DNA of 64,000 bases from Amphiduros pacificus (Eukaryota > Annelida > Polychaeta > Phyllodocida > Hesionidae), in NCBI GenBank assembly GCA_949316495.1, contig OX439008.1, positions 19,373,843 through 19,437,842 on the forward strand. Reading direction: 5' to 3'. A program made the position numbers and the translations under genes. Positions within the stretch are counted from its first letter, which is position 1. Every line of letters begins with the position of its first letter. The notes below the pieces were generated by a model. The model worked only from the letters and a program-made list of their open reading frames with translations. It had not been told where the DNA came from and did not search any database. Below are positions 28,401 to 40,384 of the stretch, piece by piece.

Positions 28401-29325
28401 AGGCACCACCCTTAACCAGGGAAGCACCAGTCGGAAAGGCGCTAGACAAGACCGGCAAAGATCAGCTGGTAAAAGAAGTATGCAACTTTTATTTCAATTA
28501 TTATATTATGTTTATTTAGGATACGCTGAAAAGGGAAGAAAACATTTTTATGTTTATAATTAAATTACCACAGTTTTTCATATCATTATTATTATAGGAA
28601 TATCCCAGCAGAAACATATTCACAAGAAATATCAAAGAAAACCAGGAATACACATAACATACACTTTTATAGAATGAGATATTCTGTTGCATGGGTTTAC
28701 AAAATAAAATCCTAATATTGTAAGTAATTGTCAACTGAATCAGTTTATTTTCTCTCTTATTAAAAATGTAATATAAAATGATATTCAATGTTTTTAAATT
28801 CCAGGAAAAGTTGTACCTGATCGGAGTACTTTGGGTTCACCACCACCCCCTCCATATCCTTCACCCCTCCCGGACTCTATGGGGCCAGCTCATTCACAAA
28901 CTTCTCCCCTCCCGGACTCTATGGGGCCAGCCCATTCACACACTTCTCCCCTCCCAGACTCTATGGGGCCAGCCCATTCACAAACTTCTCCCCTCCCGGA
29001 CTCTATGGGGCCAGCCCATTCACACACTTCTCCCCTCCAGGACTCTATGGGGCCAGCTCCTTCGCAAGCTTCTCCCCTCCCAGACTCTATGGGGCCAGCC
29101 CATTCACACACTTCTCCCCTCCCAGACTCTATGGGGCCAGCCCATTCACACACTTCTCCCCTCCCGGACTCTATGGGTCCAGCTCCTTCACACACTTCTC
29201 CCCTCCCGGACTCTATGGGTCCAGCTCCTTCACACCCTTCTCCCCTCCCGGACGCCATGGAGGAAGATCAGAGTAGCTTGGAGTCTCTGCCATCGACACT
29301 GCCATCTGTTGGCCGTATTTTCTGA
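21982..29325 (+). CDS. Unrecognised proline-rich protein, 6 exons
   Basis: Exons: 21982-22078, 23278-23507, 24028-24108, 24460-24710, 28230-28468 and 28805-29325. Phases are consistent (G|GT, 0, 0, AG|A, G|GA), giving about 472 residues. The acceptor of exon 4 is the least certain: a stronger-looking cag at 24479-24481 would break phase. The N-terminal half (for example KHVKRRLPMYVCLGLLHEVL and VVGALSVRVRLGQQETLTAL) looks globular. The C-terminal half is disordered. It has SHNQGG-type repeats in exon 5 and nine 14-residue repeats of the form PLPDSMGPAHSHTS in exon 6. AATAAA at 29339 follows the stop by 14 bp. I do not recognise the family. The CRE/X-box promoter hints at ciliary or germline expression. 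Its first intron contains the last exon of the CNBD2-like gene. Confidence 0.65.
22681..22725. mobile_element. Fragment of the CGACGACAAC MITE
   Basis: About 45 bp matching the left terminus of the copies at 20799 and 23661 (tacaggcgacgacaacagag). No right end is seen nearby. Confidence 0.6.
23047..23217 (+). repeat. 19-bp minisatellite, nine copies
   Basis: Nine copies of a 19-bp unit, tgtatgcaccaaggcaggg, in intron 1 of the proline-rich gene. They end about 60 bp before the exon 2 acceptor. Open frames here on both strands are artefacts of the repeat. Confidence 0.95.
23661..23847. mobile_element. MITE with CAGCCGACGACAAC-type termini, copy 2
   Basis: The same left terminus as at 20799 and the same internal text (ttcacatcaggtta), but the right terminus is shorter. 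It is flanked by TA, non-coding, and in intron 2 of the proline-rich gene. Confidence 0.78.
24323..24451 (+). repeat. T-rich (TTTTTTGTTTG)n tract
   Basis: Low-complexity thymidine/guanine sequence just ahead of the exon 4 acceptor of the proline-rich gene. It may act as an unusually long polypyrimidine tract. Confidence 0.85.
24711..25379 (+). other. 5' part of the 3.5-kb intron 4
   Basis: It starts with gtcagt. I see no exon. The plus frame ending at 25373 has no ATG start or family resemblance. Confidence 0.5.
25819..26620. mobile_element. 802-bp insertion of unknown type within the LINE
   Basis: The LINE reading breaks at TGAACC (25813-25818) and resumes at a second TGAACC (26621-26626). 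This indicates a 6-bp target duplication around 802 bp of foreign DNA. No terminal inverted repeat and no coding frame is obvious. Confidence 0.7.
27502..27682. mobile_element. 181-bp MITE within the LINE
   Basis: Perfect 14-bp terminal inverted repeats, cagtgatgaaagtc and gactttcatcactg. They are flanked by the direct repeat TCTATA (27496-27501 and 27683-27688). Non-coding. Confidence 0.88.
28864..29241 (+). repeat. 42-bp coding minisatellite (14-residue repeat), nine units
   Basis: Nine units of 42 bp in the last exon of the proline-rich gene, encoding variants of PLPDSMGPAHSHTS. Many differences between units are synonymous or swap similar residues (HSHTS, HSQTS, PSHTS), which suggests the frame is maintained. 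Confidence 0.95.
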
Positions 29326-29344
29326 AACCTGACAATGAAATAAA

Positions 29345-30155
29345 AACTTTCAGAGTCCACTTTGACCGTATGCAAAGGTTGAGGCAGAATGTGTTTGGAT
29401 GGTCACCATTATATTCGGTTCCCCCTGGGGATTTCTGCATTGGAATACTTAGCTTCTGTATGCCATCATCTGGTAGTTCAGTATCATTGTATATTAAATT
29501 AATATAACCTCCTCATCAAGTGAGACATCTTTAAGACAACCAATACCAGCATACCAATGATTGTGATTCAGCATGCAGCATGTGATATTACCAATTATAT
29601 TGCAATTGTGTTTATGATATCATGTACATCCTCCAGTATAAATAAATGCCATATTGTATACGTCACTACTGGCTCTGGTTTTCTAGTCAGATAAATATAC
29701 AAAGTTTTGATAGGAGATATGCAATTTATACGGAGCTTTATCTATACATTTAATCAAATCATAATGTATTTATCAATACACAGGTGTATCTATATATTTT
29801 TTGAACGCAATAAAAGTATATGATGATGCTTGATTATAAATGTGTCTAGTTATTTTTTCATTATTTTAGAGGAAAATTACAGTATAATAATAAAGGGAAA
29901 ATTAGGGTCAAAATTAGAGTCACTTATTTTTGGCGATGAAGCGCTAACAGGTGTGATAAACTGTCCATGACACGAGCTCATTAAGGTATGGTGTGAGGTG
30001 TGACATATAGACCTTCACACCTACATGCCGCCAGGAGTCCATCAGAATGAAATGACTTGATCTACTCCCAAATCGCAATATATAATAGAAACATCGCAGG
30101 AAATTTAACATAGGTCTTCAAACTTCCCTGCAAGAACAATAACAATATCACAATC
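29345..30155. other. Intergenic stretch between two plus-strand genes
   Basis: It contains AATAAA sites (29339, about 29641 and about 29808) for the upstream gene. No coding sequence is seen. The promoter of the gene at 30156 should lie in its right part. Confidence 0.55.
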
Positions 30156-32749
30156 ATGAACCAGCCACGAGATGACATAACTTTATACAAGGCATACACA
30201 GATGCAAAGAACAATTTGGTAGGTACTTTTTTAATGTAAGGTATTTCATATTCACATCGTTCTTTAAGGTCATAAAAAGATAGAGTTTAACATTTTAGAT
30301 TCTCTTTTCTTGGTTGCCTTCTAGGTTTATATTAAAAAGGTCAATTTAATATTTTTATTTGTAATACAAACAAATACATGTTTAGATGAAATGAAATATT
30401 TGGTACCACATATATTTGGGATTAACCTTTTATAATCTAGAGGAACCGTTGAGGGTATTGAAAAAAATTCGTTGAGGCCCTTCAGGAAGCAAGGAAAAAT
30501 GTTGGGGGACATTACCATTGAGGAGAAAAATGTTCTGATCAACAGGAAACATATCTTTTAAGCTAATAATATTAAATGAACAAAATTTGGTGATATTCAG
30601 TGCCGGGCAACGAATATTGAGTTAGCCACTCTACGCAATTAAAAAAAAAATCTCTAACGTTCCACATCTAACTTTAACTTTCACTCAGTTACGCAATTAA
30701 CTTGTTCTTCTTCCTTCAACTTTTGTAATGACTACAAAATAGAGTGAGGCTGGCTGGTCAATTACTAATCAATTATATGACTGAACAATTATTCATCAAT
30801 TATATGACTGATCAACGATTAACCTATCAATTTTAATGACGACAAAATATATCTTATTAACCGATACCTTTACTTGGACATATTCAAGTCATGACCTTGT
30901 TGATGTTTGGACGTGTAATGCGCAATGATAGTTCGATCGTCATTCTTACCACCTGGAAGGTTCTAATACACGTATCATGGATTAGTTGTACTTTGGTTTC
31001 ATTAATTTCTCCCCAATTTGAGACAAATTATAACATATTCCCCTATCTCATATTTATGAATTTTGACTTGTGTGATCTAATCCAGCATTAGGAGCAAAAT
31101 AACGTTCATTAGATTTATTGAGATTTGTTTGGGGGTTATTTCAGTAATTTCGTGATGTGACCTACTTGTAGAAGATAAAGTGCTACCTCACTGAATTGTC
31201 ATGGCGCAGGTCCTTGACATGACAACCCCGGCGCCCAGTCACAGATTTACAAGACAACGGGTAAACCTTTTAGGCACGGGCCTCAGCTCATATGTGAAAT
31301 TGTATCATGAATTCAATCTTGGCATGGCTGGGGATCGAACCCACGACCTTTGGATCACCACAGAGGAACTGGTGCTAATAAGCTAGTGCTCTAACCAACT
31401 GTGCCACGGCTCGTGGCCAGATTTATTTAGAATAATGCATGAGGCTTGATGTAACTGAATAAATAAATATTCCCTCTTTTCAGGTTGATGTGATCGAGCT
31501 GAGTTCTGATCTTCATCATCAAATTAAACATCTTCAACATCACTTCATTCGTGTCATGGCGGATTTTGACAGTAGAGAAGTGCGCATGCGTCGCCGCCAT
31601 ATTTCTTTGTCTGCACGTAACTACAAGAGAACATCTGAATCTATTCTGACAACCTCCACGCCTTCCCTCATCAACGATGGAGACAATGAAGATGACAATA
31701 CCATGACAACTAATGGGGTGTCCATGACAACCGCAACCACTGACCACCCCTCTGACTCGCGCCTTTCCAGTGACCTCACAGCTTGTATCTCCAGAACAGT
31801 CTCAGAGGTGATGAGTTCTTGCAGCTCTTCCCCTCTCAGCAGATTCTTGTCCGACGACGGAGGCGATTGGGATCTGAGTTCAATAGCCATGACCTCAGCA
31901 ATGGATCAGCTTCCTTCTTATCAAGAGGCTGCTCCAATGCATGGACATTTTTCTCACAGCACCCCAGAACGGAAGCCTTTCAGATGTCAAGCTGTACATG
32001 ATCAAACTCTCAAAGACAGTACTGTAAAAAACAGCTATGAATATATAGAGGAAGCAAGGCATGACATTCCGGATGGTCTCATCAGTTCGGCATGCACTGT
32101 CAGTATCACCAGTTCAGGAAGCCTGTCTGGGTTCAGTGACCTCAACGTGTCCTCTCCAGAGTGGTCATCTGGAGAGAGCGAGTTTGATCTGGGAGAGAGC
32201 ATGGCGGTGCCCTCCAACTCACCGCAGGACAGCGACCACTACGAGGAATTACCGCCGCTAGAGCAACTCTCGCGAGACTTGGCAGTACCGCCACCAGATG
32301 GCAGTCTGGACGCGTCTCTACCCCCTCGGCCTCCTTGCATTGGACAGGAGTCCTCTCCTGCTCCATTTGCTCCCAGGTCTTCCAGAATTACTCCTGTTCC
32401 TGTGTGCGTGGTTCTTCCAAGAACTTTGTCATGCCCCGCGTCTGAGACACGCGAATTCTTTGCAGAAGCAGATTCAACAGTTTCATCCGTGTCCACAAAT
32501 GCGGATCGCTACTTCTGGGATGAGAGTCAAAATCTGAGCGTCTACCACGATCACCACATTCCAGAAGATACTCTGTATACACAAACATCTGACGCCACTT
32601 ACTTTATGCACCAGCCCATGGCACCACAAGGGGTTGCCTTGGACCCAACAAGAAAAAGATCACTCTGCAAAAAACTCAAATCAATGGCCAAAAAAATTCA
32701 CAAAATTGGGAGAAAAGCTCATGGGTTACACACTATAGCTGTGATATAA
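30156..32749 (+). CDS. Unrecognised Ser/Pro-rich protein with basic tail, 2 exons
   Basis: Exon 1 is 30156-30218 (21 codons, MNQPRDDITLYKAYTDAKNN...; donor gtaggt). Exon 2 is 31484-32749 (acceptor tttcag). They join in phase 0 to give about 442 residues. A short helical segment (VIELSSDLHHQIKHLQHHFI) crosses the start of exon 2. A long disordered region rich in Ser, Thr and acidic residues follows, with a proline-rich stretch around PPLEQLSRDLAVPPPDGSL. The C terminus is a basic helix, KKLKSMAKKIHKIGRKAHG. The family is unknown to me. AATAAA lies at about 33075. The intron carries a family 1 SINE. A 52-bp piece of the coding region is repeated in the 3' untranslated region. Confidence 0.65.
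31125..31412 (-). mobile_element. SINE family 1, near full length
   Basis: The minus-strand head carries TGGCACAGTTGG and GGTTCGATCCCC, the A and B boxes of a tRNA-derived promoter; body and tail are as in the other copies. It ends about 70 bp before the exon 2 acceptor of the Ser/Pro-rich gene. Confidence 0.9.
32261..32312 (+). repeat. 52-bp segment (coding copy)
   Basis: It reads through the codons for EQLSRDLAVPPPDGSLD and is repeated at 32783-32834 with one base difference. It contains CCACCAGATGGCA (32291-32303), a full match to the CTCF core consensus. Confidence 0.95.
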
Positions 32750-32782
32750 ACTGTGGCTTAGCAAAAAGGTCTTTACATCTCA

Positions 32783-32834
32783 GAGCAACTCTCGCGAGAC
32801 TCGGCAGTACCGCCACCAGATGGCAGTCTGGACG
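32783..32834 (+). repeat. 52-bp segment (3' UTR copy)
   Basis: The second copy of 32261-32312, placed 34 bp after the stop codon in the same orientation; the CTCF-like core is at 32813-32825. Confidence 0.95.
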
Positions 32835-34001
32835 AGCTTTATCTTCAACAAAGTAGCGCCCAATCAATAATAAATTTAAAAGAATTGAGAAAAAAAGGGC
32901 CAGTTCAAAATTTGAGAAACTTATAGTGTTTTTGTGGTATATGGTACCTCGTGACATCCAAACATTCTGTTGGCTTTTACTGAAGTACAAGTTATTTTTA
33001 ATTGCATATTTTTCTAATATAATGTATCTTACAAATGTCAGAATGGAATATATTTTAATGTTATTATGGCTGTAATAAATGTCAAAAATATTTTTTTTGT
33101 TTTTTTTCTGTTTGATTAAACTTGTTTAAACGCCATATGTTATCATATACATACATTTTAAAAATTAGAAACTATATTTTCACCTTATAAATAAATAACA
33201 ATGATCCATTACTTAAGCTTGTTATTATCACACTATGTACATTATTAAGTGCTATTTCTATTTTTAGTACGCTTTCTTTCATTCTTTATTCAGCCTTTGC
33301 TGAAAAGCAACATTAATAATCACAAAAAGTCGATATCATATTGAACCCCACACAGTCAGAGGACTAATTTATTAATGGAACACTGTGCATTGAACTTGGT
33401 GTGTGCTTTATTAACGCTGTCCCTATTGAAAGCCATATGAGCGATGCAACTGTGTGGGTCTGTAGTCGTATCCAAGGAAAGGAGGTGTGCAAAGAGTGAA
33501 AAGACTGTTTGCTTTAGTCAGGAGCTGTGAGTGCCAATGAGGGACAGTATTTGTATAAGATCTCACTCAAGTAGACACAACTTATACTTTTCAGAGTGCA
33601 AACTTTGCCTGCAGGGATCTTAGATACCAGAACTCGGCAGGACGCTGATATATACAGGTAGGTTTTAATTGCTACACTTATCAACTGTCCATCTAATATA
33701 CAAAAGACAAGGATACAGGAAATATACGATGAAAACATCATCAGTTATCGTATGTTAAGGGCCTCATAACTGTGAGAGTGTTGTTTGAATCATGGTCCCC
33801 TACAGAATTTCGTCATCAAAATTATCAACGATAATGGAAAGGTTCTTATCTCCAAGTACTTATTAGAAACCTCGCTAATGTGTTAATATAGTGCGTATAG
33901 AACTTTGTCCTCAAGTGAAGGTGTGGAATTATTGGGCAAAAAAAAAAAGAAAAAAAAGATTCCAATCCCTGCAAGAACATATGGAACACTTTAATTAATA
34001 T

Positions 34002-34189
<188 letters not shown>

Positions 34190-34768
34190 GAGAGTGAAAA
34201 CCGATGTAATTTCAAAGGCGAAATTAGTCTAAGGTCACTATAAAGTAGTCAGGTACCAAGAAAAATGTTTATCAATATACACAGACTCTTTTTTAAGGCG
34301 TTCTTCTTCTGAGGTTTAATTTCCATTTCCTTTCTGTAGTGGCCCAGATACAACATATGTTACATAAGAACATGGTCAGATAATCTGCGAGATCACAGAT
34401 TAATCTCACCTTTAATCTCCACATTGCATGGCTGTAATATCAAAATTGAATTTGGGATCAGTCATGAAATGAAACTCACAGCAGTAGTAAACACATAATC
34501 TCTGACAGTAGTAACAGTAGTACAGCGCATAACATTTTTTCAATAGTCATATAAACAATTCTAACAGCTGTATAGCTTAGTTGTATAGCTTATATCATTG
34601 TTTAAGCAGTGATCACAGGTAGCCAGAATCATCCTTACTTTCACACAAATAAAAATATGTTTATTTTCATCGTCATATAGATGATACAGTCAGCAATTTA
34701 CAATAATCTATCTTGATTAGAAAACATAGATGTCAATTATAGCAGCTTATAAAACTATATCATCTATG

Positions 34769-35036
34769 AGGCCATGGCGCAGTTGCCAGCTTATTAGCAC
34801 CAGTTCCTCTGCGGTGATCCATAGGTCGTGGGTTCGATCCCCGGCCATGCCGAGATTGAACTCACGATACAATTTCCCATATGAGCTGAGGCCCGTGCCT
34901 AAAGGGTTAACACGTTGTGACAATTCAGTGACAATGCAGTGAGGCAGAACCATATCTGCTACAAGTTGGTCTCATCACGAAATGACTGAAATATTGTTGA
35001 AAGTGATGTAAAACCCCAAACAAACAAACAAATATG
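34769..35036 (+). mobile_element. SINE family 1 with target-site duplication
   Basis: Plus-strand copy with an A-box-like TGGCGCAGTTGC, B box GGTTCGATCCC and a (CAAA)n tail. It is flanked by TCATCTATG at 34760-34768 and 35037-35045, which fixes the family's ends and shows LINE-mediated insertion. Confidence 0.93.
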
Positions 35037-35439
35037 TCATCTATGGTGAATCAACATACACCAATATAGCCCAGTTTTACAGATATCCTTTGCTGTCAAA
35101 CACAAGAAATTGTTAATTTTTAATTGGTACATTGACTAGCTCATCACGTGTATTTGATTGGAGTGTTTACACGGTCTAATGTTCATCAAATAAAAGAAAC
35201 AATAGTTGCCGACCAAGAGTCACACTTAATTCGCAAAATGAACACTCTATGATATGGTGTGGGTATCATATGTACTACAATAGAATATAACTTGTGTACA
35301 GATATGATTTGAACACCAAAGCAAATTTCACACTGCTCTTAATTACATTTATTTTTTTCATTTTTGAAGACTTATAAGCAAAATCTGAACTGGGCACAGT
35401 TCTTTATCGTGAAACGACAGTCATTAATCAGAGATTATG

Positions 35440-35635
35440 TGTTTGTTTGTTTGGGGTTTTACATCACTTTCAACATTATTTCAGTCATTTCGTGATGAGT
35501 CCTTCTTGTAGCAGATATAGTGCTGCCTCACTGAATTGTCATGTCGCAGGTCCTTAACATGACAACACACCCGGTCACAGATTTACAAGGACAACGGGTT
35601 AACGCTTTAGTATTATGAATTCACTCTCGGTACGG
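35440..35635 (-). mobile_element. SINE family 1, truncated
   Basis: Tail and body are present on the minus strand; the tRNA-like head is missing. Confidence 0.85.
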
Positions 35636-35866
35636 AGATCTCATATGTAGCATTGGATATTCATTTTAGTGGAGGCTAGCGCATTTAACCGGAGTTAGAG
35701 TAAAAATGCAACTGCGGGAGCCCCATCGTTGGCCTCAACCAAGGCACAGGTAGTCAGCCCCATGCGTCACGTGGGTACATGTGTTAACTCAATGCGTCAC
35801 GTGTCACCTAGACTGGCACCAAGAATTGTGCGCCTGGGCAGTTGTGATTATGTTTTCTCGAGTTAC

Positions 35867-35970
35867 TCTTATGATATGAGTTATGAGTACTCTTATTTTA
35901 TGATTTATGAGTACTCTTATGATATGAGTTATGAGTACTTTTATGATATGAGTTATGAGTATATTATGTT
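35867..35970 (+). repeat. 24-bp minisatellite
   Basis: About four copies of a 24-bp unit, tcttatgatatgagttatga plus gtac. Confidence 0.9.
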
Positions 35971-36855
35971 ATGAGTTATGGATTTCTCTTATGATATAAG
36001 CAGGCATGCCCGATCCATTGACAATGCAGGGGTAGTTATTCGTACTGCAGGTGATTTGAGTTATAACACATCCACTCTGAACCGTCAGAATGGTATATAC
36101 ACGACCCAAATTAAATGTTATTTGACCAAGTCTTTAGATCGATAGATATGGCACAAACATCAATTGGCAAACTCCATGAAAAGTGTTCAATATGTCAGAC
36201 TTGGATATTTATCGCCGTTAATACTGATCAAGGGAATATGCCATAAACACGTGTAAGAAATAAAATGGGACTGAGGCCTCAACACTGTCGGCCACGGTGA
36301 CAGATTTACATCTGATTTATATATCAACTCCAAATATATAAAATCTCTCTGAAACCCGAAGGCCACAAATCAGTTGAGAACCACACCAAACATAAAGACT
36401 TGAACAACTTAGTACGTTGGGAAGAAAGAAAAAGATAGAGAATTGAGGAGTTCAGAAAGTTTAGGAACGTGTTTCGGAAAGATGGCGATATGAAGTTCCA
36501 TATTAAGATATGACCAGGTTGTATGCTTTGAAGTACTCTCCTTGGCAGATTCTGGGCGTATACCAGGCTCTGCAAGTATAGACAGATTGACAGATTGACC
36601 TAACTCAGCTCAAAGTTCCTTTTAGCAGCTAATAAACACAGAATAAGATATTTTGCACATTTGCACATAGTTGTTACACGGCCAACTGGTGTCATTGTTA
36701 TGACAGGAAAGTGAGCACAACAATTAATGAGTTAAGAAGTAAGTGACATGCATACCAAAATAGTCAGGCAATAGCAATCAGAGGACGGAGCTTTATATTT
36801 TAAGGGGGGGGGGTAATAAAAATCCTGATTTATTCTTATGGCGAAAGCTGATAAA

Positions 36856-36918
36856 TCAGGTCTCATCGTGAAATAACTGAAATAATTTTGACAGTGATGT
36901 AAAATCACAAACAAACTG
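36856..36918 (+). mobile_element. SINE family 1, 5'-truncated fragment
   Basis: About 60 bp of the family's 3' end (gtctcatcgtgaaataactg ... acaaactga). Confidence 0.8.
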
Positions 36919-38077
36919 ATATATCATTAATAATATACTTTTCCAACCAGATATTTCCAATATACCCCACCCCAATTGTAAATGATCCGTTCTAAATTGC
37001 TTTTGAACACTGGAAATGGACTTGTACACCTGTACATTTCTGTCACTGTGCATGGCCATGTCTCAGAGACACACCAATTACAGAGCTGTATGGTAATTGT
37101 ATGCTAAAGTGAGGAAACAGTTCTCCTCATTTGATGCCAATTGTGGCAGAGGTAGTATGTGACTCTACCTCGCCGTGCAGAGTAGCTTTGAAGGGAATAC
37201 ATTAATATTATGACAACAAATGTGCGAAAGAAAAAACCAAACTAATCAGTTTGGTAATCTGAAAATAATAGACTGTTATAGGTGTAATAAAATGATTGCA
37301 CTGAAATGACATGTAAAGCAACACATGCAGCTTTTTATGATATTTTGTGCACACTGGCACAATAACATTATGTTTTGTTCTGCATATTTTCAACATATAA
37401 ATGATTTAAAGGCCCCTACTTTAGAACATACATTGAATTTATGTAAATTGCTTGTTTTAAATCTATAATGAAGTCTCAGGGATCAATAAAATAACTGTAT
37501 TGTGTATGTTGGATTGAAAACCTTTCTGGCAAAGCTATTTTATGTTTTAGCTCAATTGCAGTATATTTAATGACAAATATTCAGTAATTAATCAACTAAG
37601 TTTAAGGGTCGCGGGTAATTTGTTATACACCATTACAGCAATGGTTGATGTCTCGTGAGACCATTCTGTTGTTAAATTTATGAAAAAACCCAAGAATTCT
37701 TTTATTATGTATTTTGGACATTTTGCGGGGTGAAAAGTCAACAATATCCAATTTTTCCTGTCGTTTCAATCACAAGGCTATCAACATTGACCTCAGGTGT
37801 AAAATTGGTTTTAAATGATTTTGCTTCATGGTTTTTGCTGTCCCGAGTTTGTACCAACCCCAAAAATATGATTATCGAAATATTTTGTCAAAATACACGT
37901 AGTTTCATTGATTTAGCTGCTGAAGGTCAAACAAAGGTCAAACTTAAGGGGTTAAAGTTAATCTTGGAAACGAAAGTTGAAAGAGGTGGTGTTGATGTTT
38001 GGGTGATGTCCATGTCTAATTTTTTTGTTAAAGGAAATTGTTTTTTCATATCTAACAAAGTTGAATTTTATTTCTAG

Positions 38078-38776
38078 GTCGATGCATTGTACCAATACCT
38101 ATCAAGAGACAGGGCAGATTTCAACATGCACGTGGTTCCACGTTACTATGACAACAGTTTCCTTCCCGCCAAATTTCACGAAAAAACGCGAGAGTTGGAA
38201 GGTCTAAAATCACAGTCAGTTCTCACAATGACCAGATTGAATGAATTGAACTGTGAGTACAGAGATTGGTTTACAAAACGAATTCAAGTGTTCTTGGATG
38301 TAATCAAAGCAATACAATATTTCTGTCCAGATCTCGTTCCAAACGAGATAAACACCATCCACGAATTTAAATCAACTCTCGCCATGGGAGAACATCTCCT
38401 GCGGAATGGAAAAACTTTTCTTCATTTTGAGAACTTGTACATTTTCCTGCACTTCTGGGACAGATTTGTTTTTCTGAAGGAAGAATTAGACAGTCAAATA
38501 GTTCCTGGAGTAGATGCCTTTTGTTCCAGTGTGGAAAGCCTCAGAGATCCGAGAGTCAAAAAGGAATTCACTGACATAGACGAGACCTTGAGGAAAGAAT
38601 ACTCTGAAACTTACAAATTCAACGGGATACACAATGCCAAGGATAACCTGTACACATACAAGCTCTCAGTGTCAGACCAGAGATTTCTAGGCCTCGTGGG
38701 ATATCTACCCCACCTCTTGCAAAACTCTACTAGAATGTGCTATCTACTGGGCAGAATGCATCTGGAGAAAGAGTAG
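38078..38776 (+). CDS. Terminal exon of an unrecognised helical protein (5' end not found)
   Basis: The acceptor tttctag precedes GTC GAT GCA. The frame stays open for 232 codons to TAG at 38776. The sequence is predicted by eye to be mostly helical, with charged and aromatic residues (RLNELNCEYRDWFTKRIQVF, FENLYIFLHFWDRFVFLKEE) and no recognised domain. The reading begins VDALYQYL. In phase it would fit the donor at 30218 as well as the local exon at 31484 (VDVIEL) does, so it could be an alternative 3' end of that gene. More simply, its own first exon is unseen. ATTAAA near 39064 may be the poly(A) signal. Confidence 0.55.
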   Translation, partial: VDALYQYLSRDRADFNMHVVPRYYDNSFLPAKFHEKTRELEGLKSQSVLTMTRLNELNCEYRDWFTKRIQVFLDVIKAIQYFCPDLVPNEINTIHEFKSTLAMGEHLLRNGKTFLHFENLYIFLHFWDRFVFLKEELDSQIVPGVDAFCSSVESLRDPRVKKEFTDIDETLRKEYSETYKFNGIHNAKDNLYTYKLSVSDQRFLGLVGYLPHLLQNSTRMCYLLGRMHLEKE

Positions 38777-39268
38777 ATAATACACGCTAATTCCAACTTA
38801 TATCCCAACGTTAAAAAGCATTGAGTTTATCTACTATGAATTACTGAGTAAATGTCATGACAGATTTAAAGATGTACATGTGTGTAATACCTGTAAATAA
38901 TTCATAATTTATTTTAAGCATGAACATAATTTATTTTAATGAACTTCTGTGTAAATTAATGAACATTATGTATGCACTGCTCCCCTGGTAGAATCTGATC
39001 GCGGTGGATGAACATAACAAATACACCTGATATCTATTAGTATGGATTTTATTTACTGTAGCAATTAAAGTGAAGTTTGATGCTACTTTTTGAAGTTTGA
39101 TGCTACATATTTGTCAGAACAGATTATAAAGAATCTCAGGTGGGTAGAAAGGCACATTCACGATATATATTTCACATCACCTTTCAAGATGATTTACAGG
39201 ATGATTTTTTCACGAATATTGTCTATTATTTGGGATCTAATGTCTCCCTGTGTAGCCTCAGGTGGCAT
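38777..39268. other. 3' flank of the helical-protein gene
   Basis: Non-coding; it includes a 14-bp local repeat (tgaagtttgatgct, about 39071 and 39091). Confidence 0.5.
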
Positions 39269-39794
39269 TACGACCCGGATACCATGAAGGCCCAGGTACG
39301 ACCCGGATACCATGAAGGTCCGGATATGACCCGGATACCATGAAGGCCCAGATACGACCCGGATACCATGAAGGCCCAGATATGACCCGGATAACATGAA
39401 GGCCCAGATATGACCCGGATACTATGAAGGCCCAGATACGACCCGGATACCATGAAGGCCCAGATATGACCTGGACACCATGAAGGCCCAGATACGACCC
39501 GGATACCATGAAGGCCCAGATACGACCCGGATACCATGAAGGCCCAGATAAGACCCGGATACCATGAAGGCCCAGATATGACCCGGATACCATGAAGGCC
39601 CAGATACGACCCAGATATCATGAAGGCCCAGATACGACCCGGATACCATGAAGGCCCAGATACGACCCGGATAACATGAAGGCCCAGATACGACCCGGAT
39701 AACATGAAGGCCCAGATATGACCTGGATACCATGAAGGCCCAGATATGACCCAGATACCATGAAGGCCCAGATATGACCCGGATACCATGAAGG
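39269..39794. repeat. 28-bp minisatellite, about 19 copies
   Basis: Tandem 28-bp units resembling gaaggcccagatacgacccg plus gataccat. Because 28 is not a multiple of three, all three minus frames are open and give long spurious proteins. Confidence 0.97.
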
Positions 39795-40384
39795 ATTCCT
39801 CGGTTGGTGCAAGAAAATGTAAAGTGAAAATTGTGTAATATTAAGTAGTGAAAATAATTTATTCTTAAAATTATCATATATTCTTTCCAATAATAAGACT
39901 TTTGATAGGAAGGTTTAATGTTATTTAACATTGATGTATCCTATATGTACAGTCATTCATTATTAAACAATCAACTTACTTAAATCTTGGAGTATTGATA
40001 TAATTACTAAGTCTAGATGTATATGGTTAGACCTTCAATGATATCTCTACAGTATAAACGTAATTTTCTGAAAATAAACTTCCAATTAATATATTTTACC
40101 CCATGTACGTTTGTTGTGTGTAAAAGATTTGAGACTTCTGTACCTTCATGTTTGTAAGACAATCTTATGCTTCTTGGGTATACTTATGCTTATTATTTCC
40201 TGGTCATGACAGCCCTGATAACATGCCTTATTATATAAAATTACAATATCTATTGTTTGAGAAATGTGGTATTAACTTAAAAAGCATCAGTATATCAATA
40301 TTAAATTATATGGAGTATATATTCAATTTTCTGACTTATTAAATTTCCTCGTTTCTAGATTATGTATCTATACAATAGACAAGG

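Noticed and set aside
28890-29258. Minus-strand 122-codon repetitive frame (SGRGEVCEWAGPIE)
   Set aside because: The antisense shadow of the proline-rich coding repeat.
34769-34860. tRNA-like sequence with A and B boxes
   Set aside because: It is the head of a SINE with target duplication, not a functional tRNA gene.
36324-36575. Minus-strand 83-codon frame resembling LINE text
   Set aside because: No reverse-transcriptase motif is present and no adjoining LINE pieces are seen.
39194-39931. Long minus-strand repetitive frames (up to 173 residues)
   Set aside because: They are entirely translations of the 28-bp minisatellite in several frames; the unit length is not a multiple of three.
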